Shown here: one piece after another, positions 9,010 to 17,181 of the stretch | Numbering within the stretch: position 1 is the first letter of the stretch | Layout: every line of letters starts with the position of its first letter | Assembly (NCBI GenBank): GCA_009782175.1 | Contig: WRKR01000001.1 | Coordinates: 1-64,000, forward strand | DNA from: Cystobacterineae bacterium | GTDB lineage: Bacteria > Myxococcota > Myxococcia > Myxococcales > Myxococcaceae | Direction: 5' to 3' | DNA length: 64,000 nt | Position numbers and translations under genes: made by a program | The notes under the pieces: model-generated | The model's database searches: none | Seen by the model: only the letters and a program-made list of their open reading frames with translations | Told to the model about the DNA's origin: nothing

Positions 9010-10256
9010 CGCAACATTCCCTCAACCTCTGAAAGCATCACCTCGCGCTCCGTTCCGCTTTGCATGTCTTTGAGTTGGACTTGGCCTGTTTTTAACTCAG
9101 CTTCCCCAAGTACAATGCAATATTGGGCGCCCAGTTTGTTGGCACGCTTAAGCTGACTCTTCACAGAGCCACCTCGCAAATCCGCCTCCACAGCCAAACC
9201 CGCTTTGCGCAAAAACGAGAGAAGTTTCCAAACTTCATCCCTCGCCCCAGCATCCACCAAAAACAGCAGCGGCCCCTGAAGCACCGCTTTGGACTTGGCC
9301 CCCATCAAAAGGCATAGACGCTCCAAGCCCATTGCAAAACCCACCGCCGGCGTTGAAGGCCCTCCCAATTGCTCTACAAGAGCGTCATAACGGCCACCAC
9401 CACATACGGTGCTCGCCGTCCCCAACACAGAAGCTTCAGCAACCACCTCAAAAGCTGTGCGAGAATAATAATCCAAGCCGCGGACCAAACGTGGGTTGAC
9501 AACAAAGTCAATCTCCAAAAGCCGAAGCAGCCTCTGCAATTCATCAAAGTGCTCGCGCGAAGCATCGTCCAACTGCTCCAGAAGAATGGGGGCAGAAGCA
9601 ATCAGCGGCGCCATCCTTTCTTCTTTGCTGTCAAGCAAACGCATGGGGTTTCGATCCAATGTCTTTTGCAGCTCTTCTGACAACACATGCCTGGAGCTTG
9701 AAAAGTGTGCATGCGTTTTTTCAGCAAAACGCCGACGGCAATCCACATCGCCAAGTGAGTTCAACTCAAGTCGGACCTCAAAAATGCCAAGCTTCTTTAA
9801 AAACTCCAAAGCCAATTGAATGAGCTCCGCATCCTGCCTGGGTTCTGCAATGCCAAAAACCTCTGCGCCCAGCTGGTGGAATTGACGATAGCGGCCTGTC
9901 TTCATGCGCTCATAGCGGAACATGGGCCCCATATAAAACCACTTGCTGATGGGCTCACGTTGGTGGATGGCATGCTCAATATAAGAGCGGACAACAGGCG
10001 CAGTGCCCTCTGGACGCAAGCTGATGTGGCGATCTCCTTTGTCCAGAAAACTATACATCTCCTTGCCTATAACTTCTGTGTCCTCCCCTATTCCACGCTC
10101 AAACAAAGCCGTCTCTTCTGCAATGGGTGTCCTTATCTCTCCAAACCCAAAGGCCCCAAATATTTCACGAGCTGTTGCTTCCAAACGCTGCCACAGGACT
10201 GTGTCCGGAGGAAGAATGTCACCCATTCCCCGCAAACCCGAAAACTTTTGTTTCAC
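9006..10256 (-). CDS. hisS: Histidyl-tRNA synthetase
   Basis: Class II synthetase charging tRNA-His, 416 residues. Motif 2 region is visible at about 110-132 (GPMFRYERMKTGRYRQFHQ), the ATP-site segment RPEGTAPVVR at 81-90, and the histidine-binding LVRGLDYYSRTAFEV at about 258-272. The C-terminal third is the anticodon-binding domain. The GTG start overlaps the psd stop (GTGA), and its own stop overlaps the miaA start, so it lies inside a tightly coupled operon. Confidence 0.96.
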   Translation of the reverse strand: MKQKFSGLRGMGDILPPDTVLWQRLEATAREIFGAFGFGEIRTPIAEETALFERGIGEDTEVIGKEMYSFLDKGDRHISLRPEGTAPVVRSYIEHAIHQREPISKWFYMGPMFRYERMKTGRYRQFHQLGAEVFGIAEPRQDAELIQLALEFLKKLGIFEVRLELNSLGDVDCRRRFAEKTHAHFSSSRHVLSEELQKTLDRNPMRLLDSKEERMAPLIASAPILLEQLDDASREHFDELQRLLRLLEIDFVVNPRLVRGLDYYSRTAFEVVAEASVLGTASTVCGGGRYDALVEQLGGPSTPAVGFAMGLERLCLLMGAKSKAVLQGPLLFLVDAGARDEVWKLLSFLRKAGLAVEADLRGGSVKSQLKRANKLGAQYCIVLGEAELKTGQVQLKDMQSGTEREVMLSEVEGMLR

Positions 10257-11095
10257 GAGATTTTTCCTATTTTCTGCCCCATCTTCACAACACTCTCTGC
10301 TTGCAAGCTTTCTTCAAGCCGCATGGCATCTTTCTCAAACAAAAGAATGACGGTGGAGCCCATTTCAAAACGCATCAACTCTTCACCTTTTTTCACAGAC
10401 ACAGGCGAAGCATAATGCTTCACATAGGCGGCCTTCCCCTCATGCGTGGCGTGCTGCTCAAAAGCGGTTATAATCCTCCCAACGCATGTCGCGCCAACAG
10501 CAACAACCGCAAGCTTTCCAATGCGCGTCTGAAGCATTATGGCCATGCGCTCATTAATGGCATAGAGTGCCTTTTTGTTTTTAACCGCAATGGGGTGCAC
10601 CGGCCAAAACTCCCCGGGAATATAGTGTATATCCACAACCTCACCCTCCATGGGGGCGTGAATCCGGTGATAGTCGCGGGGAGACAAATACAGGGTTATA
10701 AAACTCCCTCCCAGAAAACAACGGGCTGCCTCTTCACTTCCCAAAAGCTTCGGCGCAGAAAACCAAAGCCCCTTCGCTTGCATGCATTTGTCAGAGATCA
10801 TATCCCCAAGCTGAGAAACACAACCATCCACAGGGCTGACAACAGCCAAATCATCCACATCCACAGGACGCATCCCCGGCTTGAGCCTGCGTGAGAAAAA
10901 TTCAGCAAAGTTTGCATATTCTTCTATGGGTTTTTCAGCTTCGTCTATATTGACAGCATATTGCTTGGCAAAAACAGCAATGCTCTTTCGGTGGATCCTC
11001 CTCGGAATAGGCGCATTCATCAACCGACCCACAACTGTCGACAGCATGGATTTGGGCAACAACCGCATTAACGTCAAAAAAGCTTGCTCTCTCAT
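10253..11095 (-). CDS. psd: Phosphatidylserine decarboxylase proenzyme
   Basis: Makes phosphatidylethanolamine from phosphatidylserine at the inner membrane. The 280-residue proenzyme shows the self-cleavage motif MGST at 245-248 (cleavage before Ser247, which becomes the pyruvoyl group; the common form is LGST), Asp90 in SPVDG, and His143/His146 in DYHRIHAP. Length matches the longer Psd class. It starts 3 bp after the phosphoesterase stop and overlaps hisS at its 3' end. Confidence 0.93.
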   Translation of the reverse strand: MREQAFLTLMRLLPKSMLSTVVGRLMNAPIPRRIHRKSIAVFAKQYAVNIDEAEKPIEEYANFAEFFSRRLKPGMRPVDVDDLAVVSPVDGCVSQLGDMISDKCMQAKGLWFSAPKLLGSEEAARCFLGGSFITLYLSPRDYHRIHAPMEGEVVDIHYIPGEFWPVHPIAVKNKKALYAINERMAIMLQTRIGKLAVVAVGATCVGRIITAFEQHATHEGKAAYVKHYASPVSVKKGEELMRFEMGSTVILLFEKDAMRLEESLQAESVVKMGQKIGKIS

Positions 11096-11098
11096 AAA

Positions 11099-11833
11099 TT
11101 AAATTCCCAAAACAAGCCGATTGGCAAAACTGAATGCCAAGGAAGCATCCAGAATTTTTTGCGCCGCCGTCGTAATGTCATATTCCACACGGATAAATTC
11201 TATGCGCTGCGCAGCTTCATCCAAAACAACAAAACAGGAGCGATTGTCATAGTCGCGCGGCTGCCCAACAGAGCCTACGGAAATTAAATAGTGCGCCGCA
11301 GGCTCCAATTCAAAAACCGTCTCATGACGCTCTTCCACTTCTCCATCGCATACCCGAAATACCTTGCACAAATGACTGTGGCCCACAAAGGACAAACGCG
11401 GCAAAGCCAATGTTTCAGACAACAAATGCTTAATCTGCTCTGCAGAAAAAACATATTCATAGGCTTGAGGCTCAAAAGGCGCGCCGTGAGAATAAAGGAT
11501 GTCCTCCCCATAGCGGTATGTATAAGGAAGGCTGGAGAGCCACCTGAAATTGTCCTCACTTAAAACCGTTGCCGTCCAATCCAACACCTGTCGGGCCGCA
11601 CCATAATAATAGGAATAATCCATTCGCCCAACAACGGCAGCATCATGGTTTCCAAGCAAAGCAAGCTCCGTGTTGCTTCGAATTAAATGGCAACATTCTT
11701 CCGGAGAAGCACCATAGCCAACCACATCACCCAAGGAGATGATTCTGTCTATTTTCAACTCCTCAGCTTTCCTGAGTACGGCAACCAAAGCCTCTACATT
11801 GGAATGTATGTCTGAAAGAATGCCAATCCTCAC
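11099..11833 (-). CDS. Metallophosphoesterase (calcineurin-like)
   Basis: A 244-residue protein with the full calcineurin-type motif set: SDIH (Asp8, His10), GDVVGYG (Asp36), GNHD (Asn62, His63), then later His motifs GHSH and SHGAP. The family includes cyclic nucleotide and protein phosphatases; the substrate cannot be read here. The GTG start has AGGTGA 6 nt upstream. First gene of the run to psd-hisS-miaA, with a 3-bp gap to psd. Confidence 0.88.
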   Translation of the reverse strand: MRIGILSDIHSNVEALVAVLRKAEELKIDRIISLGDVVGYGASPEECCHLIRSNTELALLGNHDAAVVGRMDYSYYYGAARQVLDWTATVLSEDNFRWLSSLPYTYRYGEDILYSHGAPFEPQAYEYVFSAEQIKHLLSETLALPRLSFVGHSHLCKVFRVCDGEVEERHETVFELEPAAHYLISVGSVGQPRDYDNRSCFVVLDEAAQRIEFIRVEYDITTAAQKILDASLAFSFANRLVLGI

Positions 11834-11883
11834 TGAAACTCACCTTGTCTAAGCATGAAGCAACCTCCCGCTTGTTCCACCCC

Positions 11884-11950
11884 TGTTTCAACAAAACATG
11901 TTTCAATAAAACATGTTTCAATAAACACAGAGTCCTCATCAGTCCTCATC
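11884..11950. repeat. Short tandem repeats (15 bp x3, 10 bp x2)
   Basis: Three 15-bp units TGTTTCAAYAAAACA at 11884-11928 (third imperfect), then AGTCCTCATC twice (11931-11950). They lie in the 158-bp gap between the phosphoesterase start and the end of the next upstream gene, where a promoter would be expected. Confidence 0.85.
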
Positions 11951-11991
11951 CCTGTCTCCCCCCTCCACTTTCCTTTCATTCTGTTTTCATT

Positions 11992-12633
11992 TCAAGAAGC
12001 TTCAAACTCATAAACACGTTGCGGGTTTATCTGCTTATAACGACCCAGCCGCAACAAACGCCGAGCACAATCCCACGTCAACTCCCGAGGGTGACGCTGA
12101 GGCTCTCTCTTCTTCCAGCGCCTCACCTCTTTCCGGATGGCGTCTGACACCTCAGAAGGATGCATCAAAAAACTCTGGGAGAATAACAAATCCCCATGAA
12201 AGGGTATCAGCCTCGCTTCTAAAATATCCTTTTTGTTTAAACCCCATATGGAGCGACGATCTGTTACTTCAAAGCTGGCTTCAGAAAACAATTCCTTCAA
12301 AACAATGCTGTGCGTTCGACACTTGCTCACTTCAAAAAGGCCGTGAACCGTTTCTGTAAAGCAACGGGCTTCTTCTGCTTTGCGTGGATCTACACGCAAC
12401 AAGTGCTCATAAAAGGCTAGGGCGGGTGTCTTGTTGTCAGGCTGGCGAGGGCGATCAAAAAGAAAATATTCCAGAAAACAAGTCATATAATTTTCAAAAC
12501 ACCTGTCTTCTTCATGAAAATCCCCCACAAACTTCATATATAGGGCCTTGGCTTCCAGCAAATCCGCATTGCTGGAATCCGGGATAGCCCAAGCAATCAA
12601 TTCCTCAAGCTGTTGTTGGTAGTGGCTATTCAT
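11992..12633 (-). CDS. Conserved-looking protein of unknown function, coupled to carA
   Basis: About 213 residues from the ATG at 12633, which overlaps the carA stop codon (ATGA). An in-frame ATG 21 nt further upstream is less likely. No signal peptide or membrane helix. The C-terminal part is basic (RRWKKREPQRHPRELTW). No recognised motif. Coupling to carA places it at the end of the pyrB-pyrC'-carA unit, but a pyrimidine role is only inference. Confidence 0.75.
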   Translation of the reverse strand: MNSHYQQQLEELIAWAIPDSSNADLLEAKALYMKFVGDFHEEDRCFENYMTCFLEYFLFDRPRQPDNKTPALAFYEHLLRVDPRKAEEARCFTETVHGLFEVSKCRTHSIVLKELFSEASFEVTDRRSIWGLNKKDILEARLIPFHGDLLFSQSFLMHPSEVSDAIRKEVRRWKKREPQRHPRELTWDCARRLLRLGRYKQINPQRVYEFEAS

Positions 12634-13712
12634 ACAAAACGGTTGTCTGCCCAACGGGCAAACGTTTGATAGAAAGAATGTAAGTGCGCCGCACCCAAAG
12701 GTTGAAACTGTATGCCTGCTGCCTTGAGCCCTGGCAACCCAATTCCTTCCAGGCTGCCATCATTCACATGACGATAGCTCGCTTCAACATCCTTGTTCCC
12801 TTTTGGAATCTCCATAACAAAACCATGGTGTTGGCCTGTCATTTCAATTTGGCCGCTTTCCAGGGAGCGCACCGCATGGTTTCCTCCACGGTGCCCCATC
12901 TTCATCTTCACCACCTTCAGCCCTGCAGCTAAACCCAACATTTGGTAGCCTAAACCCATGCCTGCCAAAGGTATTTTGCCCAGCAAAGAAGCCACCGTTT
13001 GGCTCGCCCCCGCCACCATCGTCGGGCTTCCTGGGCCATTGCTTAAAAATACGCCTTGTGGATTCATCCCCATAATGGCTTCCGCTGTGGTGCTGGCCGG
13101 AACAACGCTGACTCTTGCCCCCAATGCCACAAGCGTATTCAACACACTGCGACATATCCCAAAATCCATCACCACAACGTGCCAGCTCCCTTGCTTCGCC
13201 TCACCTTCAGGATAAGCATAAACCCTATCCGTCGTCACCGTGGCAACCAAATCCACATCCTCATAAGGCTTGGTCCATCGCGCTCTGTCAATCAACGCGC
13301 GCGTTGACATGGGCTCAGAGGAGAGTACGCCCGGTTGACAGCCGTGCTTGCGCAAGTGGTTGAGGACACGTCTCGTGTCCAACTCACACACGCCCGCAAT
13401 GCCCCAACGCTCTACATAGCTCTCAAGCGACTCTTTGGCTCTCCAGTTGGAAGGCTGCGTCAATTCGCTCAACGCAAGGCCAATGGCGTGGGGCTTGTCA
13501 GATTCACCATCCTCGTTATTCATGCCAACGCTGCCTATATGGGGATAGGTGAAAACCAATATCTGCCCGGCAAAACTTGGGTTGGTGATGAGCTCCTGAT
13601 AGCCAAACATGGATGTATTAAAAACCACCTCGCCCACAACCTCTCCTTGGACACCAAATGAACTGCCGTGGAATATGGCTCCATCCGCTAAAACCAGCAC
13701 AGCTTTCTTCAC
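12630..13712 (-). CDS. carA: Carbamoyl-phosphate synthase small subunit, glutaminase triad missing
   Basis: Normally this subunit splits glutamine and feeds ammonia to CarB. From the GTG at 13712 (GAGGAG 7 nt upstream, GTGA overlap with pyrC' stop) it has 360 residues, a normal length. The N-terminal domain is well kept (VVFNTSMFGYQE, FTYPHIG). In the glutaminase domain the nucleophile motif GICLGHQ reads GMGLGYQ, with Gly253 (12954-12956) in place of Cys. The HPE motif carrying catalytic His and Glu is replaced by PLGAAH near the C-terminus. MGHRGGNHAV and QHHGF remain. The glutaminase is predicted dead while the CarB-binding fold is kept. The frame upstream of 13712 is an overlap artefact. 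Confidence 0.93.
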   Translation of the reverse strand: MKKAVLVLADGAIFHGSSFGVQGEVVGEVVFNTSMFGYQELITNPSFAGQILVFTYPHIGSVGMNNEDGESDKPHAIGLALSELTQPSNWRAKESLESYVERWGIAGVCELDTRRVLNHLRKHGCQPGVLSSEPMSTRALIDRARWTKPYEDVDLVATVTTDRVYAYPEGEAKQGSWHVVVMDFGICRSVLNTLVALGARVSVVPASTTAEAIMGMNPQGVFLSNGPGSPTMVAGASQTVASLLGKIPLAGMGLGYQMLGLAAGLKVVKMKMGHRGGNHAVRSLESGQIEMTGQHHGFVMEIPKGNKDVEASYRHVNDGSLEGIGLPGLKAAGIQFQPLGAAHLHSFYQTFARWADNRFV

Positions 13713-14821
13713 AACATTGCTCCTCGTGAAAAACAAATACGCCCGTCGACAATGGTCTTCAAAACCTGCCCCGTCTTGACATCCAAAACAACAGCATCCG
13801 CAAAAGCCCCTTCTCCCAGGTGCCCACCTCCCAACCTCAAAGCACGTGCAGGGCCTGAAGTGAGACGGGCTATTTTGTCTGCCAGAGGCATATCCATGGA
13901 CCACAGTGTTGGCCAAACCGTGTTTAAATGCTCACCCCCGGGCACACAAAGCTCGAAAGGCTCTTCTATTTCATCCTTGGTGCGCCTATAGTGGTCTGAA
14001 GCAATGGCATCGATGAGCCCGGACTTGAGCCCCTCCCGGAGTGCCAAACTGTCTTCTTCTGCCCTCAAAGGGGGCCATACACGGGCACGGGGGGAATAAG
14101 CCTCTATGCTTAAATCCCAATTATTCAAATGCATGGGGGATACATCGGCTGTCACCGACAAACCTCTCTGTTTGGCTTCTGCAATCAACTGCAGACTGCG
14201 TTTGCAGCTGATGTGAGCAAAATGCAAATGCCCCCCTGCCTCTTCCAGCAAAAGCAAATCCCTGGCTATCACCGTGGCCTCCGCAGAGACAGGTACGCAT
14301 GGAATCCCCCAGGACAAAGCTGCTGCGCCTTCGCCTAATACGCCTTTGCCTGAAAGCAACTTGTCTTCAGCATGCACCATGACCACAACGCCTACAGCAG
14401 AAGCATATTGCATGGCCCTTCGCATCAACGCTGCATTTCCTATAGATCTGTTGCCATCAAACAACACCCGCGCACCCGGGGGAACACCCGCCAACTCTTT
14501 GCCCTCCCTGCCGCGTGTCAGCGGTGCCATATGAAGGCACTTGGGGGCTTCTGGAAAAAAAATGCCGTCCGGAGCCTCTTGAGGGCAAAGCAATGTGGTG
14601 TAGCCTTGCTCCAAAGCCAACTGTAGATCTGCCCGGCTGCGCACCGTGCAGCGCATGTCAACAAACCCGGGAACAAGGCAATGGCCCGCAACATCCAACA
14701 CCTGGGCACCTGAAGGTGCATGGGAGACAACAAGGCCATTTTCAAAATATATGTCTCCAACAGCATTTTTGTTGTTGCGTGGATCCACAACCAGAGCAGA
14801 CTTTAAAATGAGCGCGCTCAT
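13709..14821 (-). CDS. Dihydroorotase-like protein, probably non-catalytic (PyrC'/PyrX type)
   Basis: A 370-residue amidohydrolase-fold protein related to class I dihydroorotase. It has PGFVDM at 51-56, but the metal-binding HxH is replaced by RCT (57-59) and the Asn of the usual MPNT is absent. VHAED (His150), FAHIS (His203) and SDH (Asp276) remain, but the APH that normally follows TDH is lost. It overlaps pyrB by ATGA and carA by GTGA. In Pseudomonas an inactive dihydroorotase homologue encoded next to pyrB is needed to assemble aspartate transcarbamoylase; the same structural role is inferred. A working dihydroorotase should exist elsewhere. Confidence 0.85.
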   Translation of the reverse strand: MSALILKSALVVDPRNNKNAVGDIYFENGLVVSHAPSGAQVLDVAGHCLVPGFVDMRCTVRSRADLQLALEQGYTTLLCPQEAPDGIFFPEAPKCLHMAPLTRGREGKELAGVPPGARVLFDGNRSIGNAALMRRAMQYASAVGVVVMVHAEDKLLSGKGVLGEGAAALSWGIPCVPVSAEATVIARDLLLLEEAGGHLHFAHISCKRSLQLIAEAKQRGLSVTADVSPMHLNNWDLSIEAYSPRARVWPPLRAEEDSLALREGLKSGLIDAIASDHYRRTKDEIEEPFELCVPGGEHLNTVWPTLWSMDMPLADKIARLTSGPARALRLGGGHLGEGAFADAVVLDVKTGQVLKTIVDGRICFSRGAML

Positions 14822-15708
14822 TGCAAACTCTCCAAAATGGCTTGCCGGATAATGACGCCGTTGGAAACTTGCTCCAAAATTAAATTGGAAGGGCCCTCCA
14901 TCGCTTCAGAAGCCATTTCCAAACCTCGGTTGACAGGGCCAGGGTGCATCACAAATGCTCCCCTCTTGAGTTGTGAGAGGCGACGCAAATCCAACCCCCA
15001 ACGGCGGTGGTATTCTTGCACAGAAGGAATGAGTGCCTCTGTTTGACGCTCCTTTTGCAAACGCAACATCATCACCGCATCGGCTTCTTTCAATGCCTCA
15101 TCCAAGTCAAAATAAATGTGGGTACCCAAGGTTTCGAAGGCCTTGGGGACCAGGCTGGGTGGTCCGCAAAAACTCACCTTCGCCCCCAGCAACTTCAAAC
15201 AATAAAGGTTGGAGCGCGCCACCCGGCTATGCAACACATCGCCCACAATTAATATGTGACGCCCCTCCAAATCCCCCCACTTCTCCTTCAGCGTAAACGC
15301 GTCCAACAAAGCCTGTGAGGGGTGCTCATGTCGCCCATCCCCCGCATTGACAACAGCACAGTTTATATGCCTGGCAACCAAAGCAGGGGCCCCCGCATTG
15401 GGGTGACGAATGACGAAGGCAAACACCCCCATTGCGGCCAAATTGCGCGCCGTGTCGAGCAAAGTCTCCCCTTTCACAGAGGAGGAGCTTGCAACATTCC
15501 AATTCAAAACATGCGCGCCTAAGCCTGCCGCAGCAACCTCAAAAGAGCAGCTGGTGCGCGTCGAAGGCTCATAAAATAAGTTGACCACCACTTTCCCGGC
15601 CAACGCACTGCAACAAGCACCTTCACGCTTGAGTCTGGAGGCTCGCTCTAAAATGTCCAAAACATCTTCTCGAGAGAGCTCTCGTATCGACAACAGGTGA
15701 GGTATCAT
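14818..15708 (-). CDS. pyrB: Aspartate carbamoyltransferase catalytic subunit
   Basis: Joins carbamoyl phosphate and aspartate, the first committed step of pyrimidine synthesis. The 296-residue protein keeps the carbamoyl-phosphate site STRT (49-52), the loop SSSVKGE with Lys79, the segment GDGRHEHPSQALLD, and HPGPVNRG. First gene of pyrB-pyrC'-carA, with GGAGG 6 nt before its ATG and 4-bp overlap with the next gene. No pyrI regulatory gene is adjacent. Confidence 0.95.
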   Translation of the reverse strand: MIPHLLSIRELSREDVLDILERASRLKREGACCSALAGKVVVNLFYEPSTRTSCSFEVAAAGLGAHVLNWNVASSSSVKGETLLDTARNLAAMGVFAFVIRHPNAGAPALVARHINCAVVNAGDGRHEHPSQALLDAFTLKEKWGDLEGRHILIVGDVLHSRVARSNLYCLKLLGAKVSFCGPPSLVPKAFETLGTHIYFDLDEALKEADAVMMLRLQKERQTEALIPSVQEYHRRWGLDLRRLSQLKRGAFVMHPGPVNRGLEMASEAMEGPSNLILEQVSNGVIIRQAILESLQ

Positions 15709-15864
15709 TTTAAACCTCCGTCCAAAAAAACTGTTTTTACGAGGTGGACATGCGCTCTAAAAAACATCAGCTAAAGCCAGAGAAAAACACCTGGAATGAG
15801 CTAGCGTGGGAAGACACATGCGTCAAGCTTAAGTGCCAGAAAACCATGCCTCCCCATATAAAAC

Positions 15865-17160
15865 TCAAGGAAGTCCGCTGAGTTTGGATGGCTCTGTCCC
15901 GCATAAATTCATCGGCAAAAACAGGCGATCTATGCGCAATCCTCTCTCATTGAAGAGGCCTGCGCCCCACCCCTTTAGGCCCCAGGCCCACCAAACCACC
16001 ATCGCCTTGCCTTTAATATTGCCCAAGGGAACAAAATGCGCCTTTAAGCTGCCCGAGCCCAAGCCATAACGGCTGTCATCGCTGTGGTCGCGGTTGTCAC
16101 CCATGACAAAAACCTGCTTGTCGGGAACAACAAAAGGGCCTTCATTGTTGTTTTTGAAAACAGGCCAGTCAAACAAAACACGGTGGGGGTGGCTGCCTAA
16201 AAACTCACGCGCTAACTCTATGCCTCCTCGCTCTCCTTCTGGCCCCCAACCTGAATGTAGATCGAAAGTCATATAGCGATAGTTTTCAGCCTCTGTCCGC
16301 GTCAATATAGGCTCACCATTGACAAACAGCTTTTTGTCTCGCAGCTCCACCACATCTCCCGCTATGCCTATCACACGCTTTATATAGTCCACCTCCGGGT
16401 TGGTTGGGTTGTTAAACACAACAACATCCCCACGCTTGGGCTCCCTCACCAAAACAAAAGGCACAAGGTTTTTATAGGGAATGCGCACGCCATAGAGGAA
16501 ACGGTTGACGACGACATGGTCTCCAATTTCAAGCGTAGGAATCATCGAGCCCGAGGGAATGGCATAGGGCTCAACCACCACAAGCCTTAGAAAAATAACC
16601 AACAAAAGCGTGCCGACAAGCCCCATAAATTTCCAGCGCAAGGCTTTGCGTGAAGCCTTGGCAAAATGTTTGGACGCAAGGCCTTGCAGCTTGCTGCTTG
16701 CCTTTAAAAGCGCAGCCGCATCACCCTTCGCATAGGCCTGCCACGCCTGTTTTCTCAGCTCAGCAACTTCAGACAAAGCTTTGAGTTCCACGGGGGTGCG
16801 CGTGGATTTTTTAGCAAGCCACAACAACTCCCTATCCAACTCCTCTAAAGCTACCCGCGCCTTGCGCAAACGAAAAAAAGGCTTCAGCACAACACGCCCT
16901 GCCAGCAAGGCCAACCAGGCCAGCATGCACCCCAATGCTGCCCCCTTCATCCAAGGAAGCAACACCACATAGGCGCAAAGGCTGAATTCGACAATAACCA
17001 CATAAATGGCAAGTATGAAAAAAACCAAAGCAATGGGTGCCCACAAACTGGTTGCGCGGTTAAGCAACCACAACCTCTGCGCTTGTTGTGCAAACCGCTC
17101 CGCAATCTCCCGCCAAAGTTTTTTTTTCGAAAGCAATGTGGCTTCATTCATGGACTTCAA
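15865..17160 (-). CDS. lepB: Signal peptidase I with long N-terminal extension
   Basis: Cleaves signal peptides on the outer face of the inner membrane. The 431-residue protein has the nucleophile in PSGSM (Ser205) and the general base in YIKRV (Lys261), plus VMGDNRDHSDDSR near the C-terminus. Before the catalytic domain lie two or three hydrophobic helices (about 41-92), a charged helical stretch and another helix (178-196), making an N-terminus of roughly 195 residues, longer than in many bacteria. The TTG start has AGGTGG 6 nt upstream; ATG at residue 4 is the alternative. It follows lepA by 21 bp. Confidence 0.94.
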   Translation of the reverse strand: MKSMNEATLLSKKKLWREIAERFAQQAQRLWLLNRATSLWAPIALVFFILAIYVVIVEFSLCAYVVLLPWMKGAALGCMLAWLALLAGRVVLKPFFRLRKARVALEELDRELLWLAKKSTRTPVELKALSEVAELRKQAWQAYAKGDAAALLKASSKLQGLASKHFAKASRKALRWKFMGLVGTLLLVIFLRLVVVEPYAIPSGSMIPTLEIGDHVVVNRFLYGVRIPYKNLVPFVLVREPKRGDVVVFNNPTNPEVDYIKRVIGIAGDVVELRDKKLFVNGEPILTRTEAENYRYMTFDLHSGWGPEGERGGIELAREFLGSHPHRVLFDWPVFKNNNEGPFVVPDKQVFVMGDNRDHSDDSRYGLGSGSLKAHFVPLGNIKGKAMVVWWAWGLKGWGAGLFNERGLRIDRLFLPMNLCGTEPSKLSGLP

Positions 17161-17181
17161 TAACTCCCACCTGGCTAAACC

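Noticed and set aside
12954-12956. Sequencing error as the explanation for the missing CarA Cys
   Set aside because: One base (GGT for TGT) could be an error, but the independent loss of the HPE motif in the same frame makes error unlikely. Resequencing would still settle it.
13713-13916. Longer N-terminus for carA
   Set aside because: The extension overlaps pyrC' out of frame and is rich in Cys and Arg. The GTG at 13712 has a good ribosome site and gives the normal CarA length.
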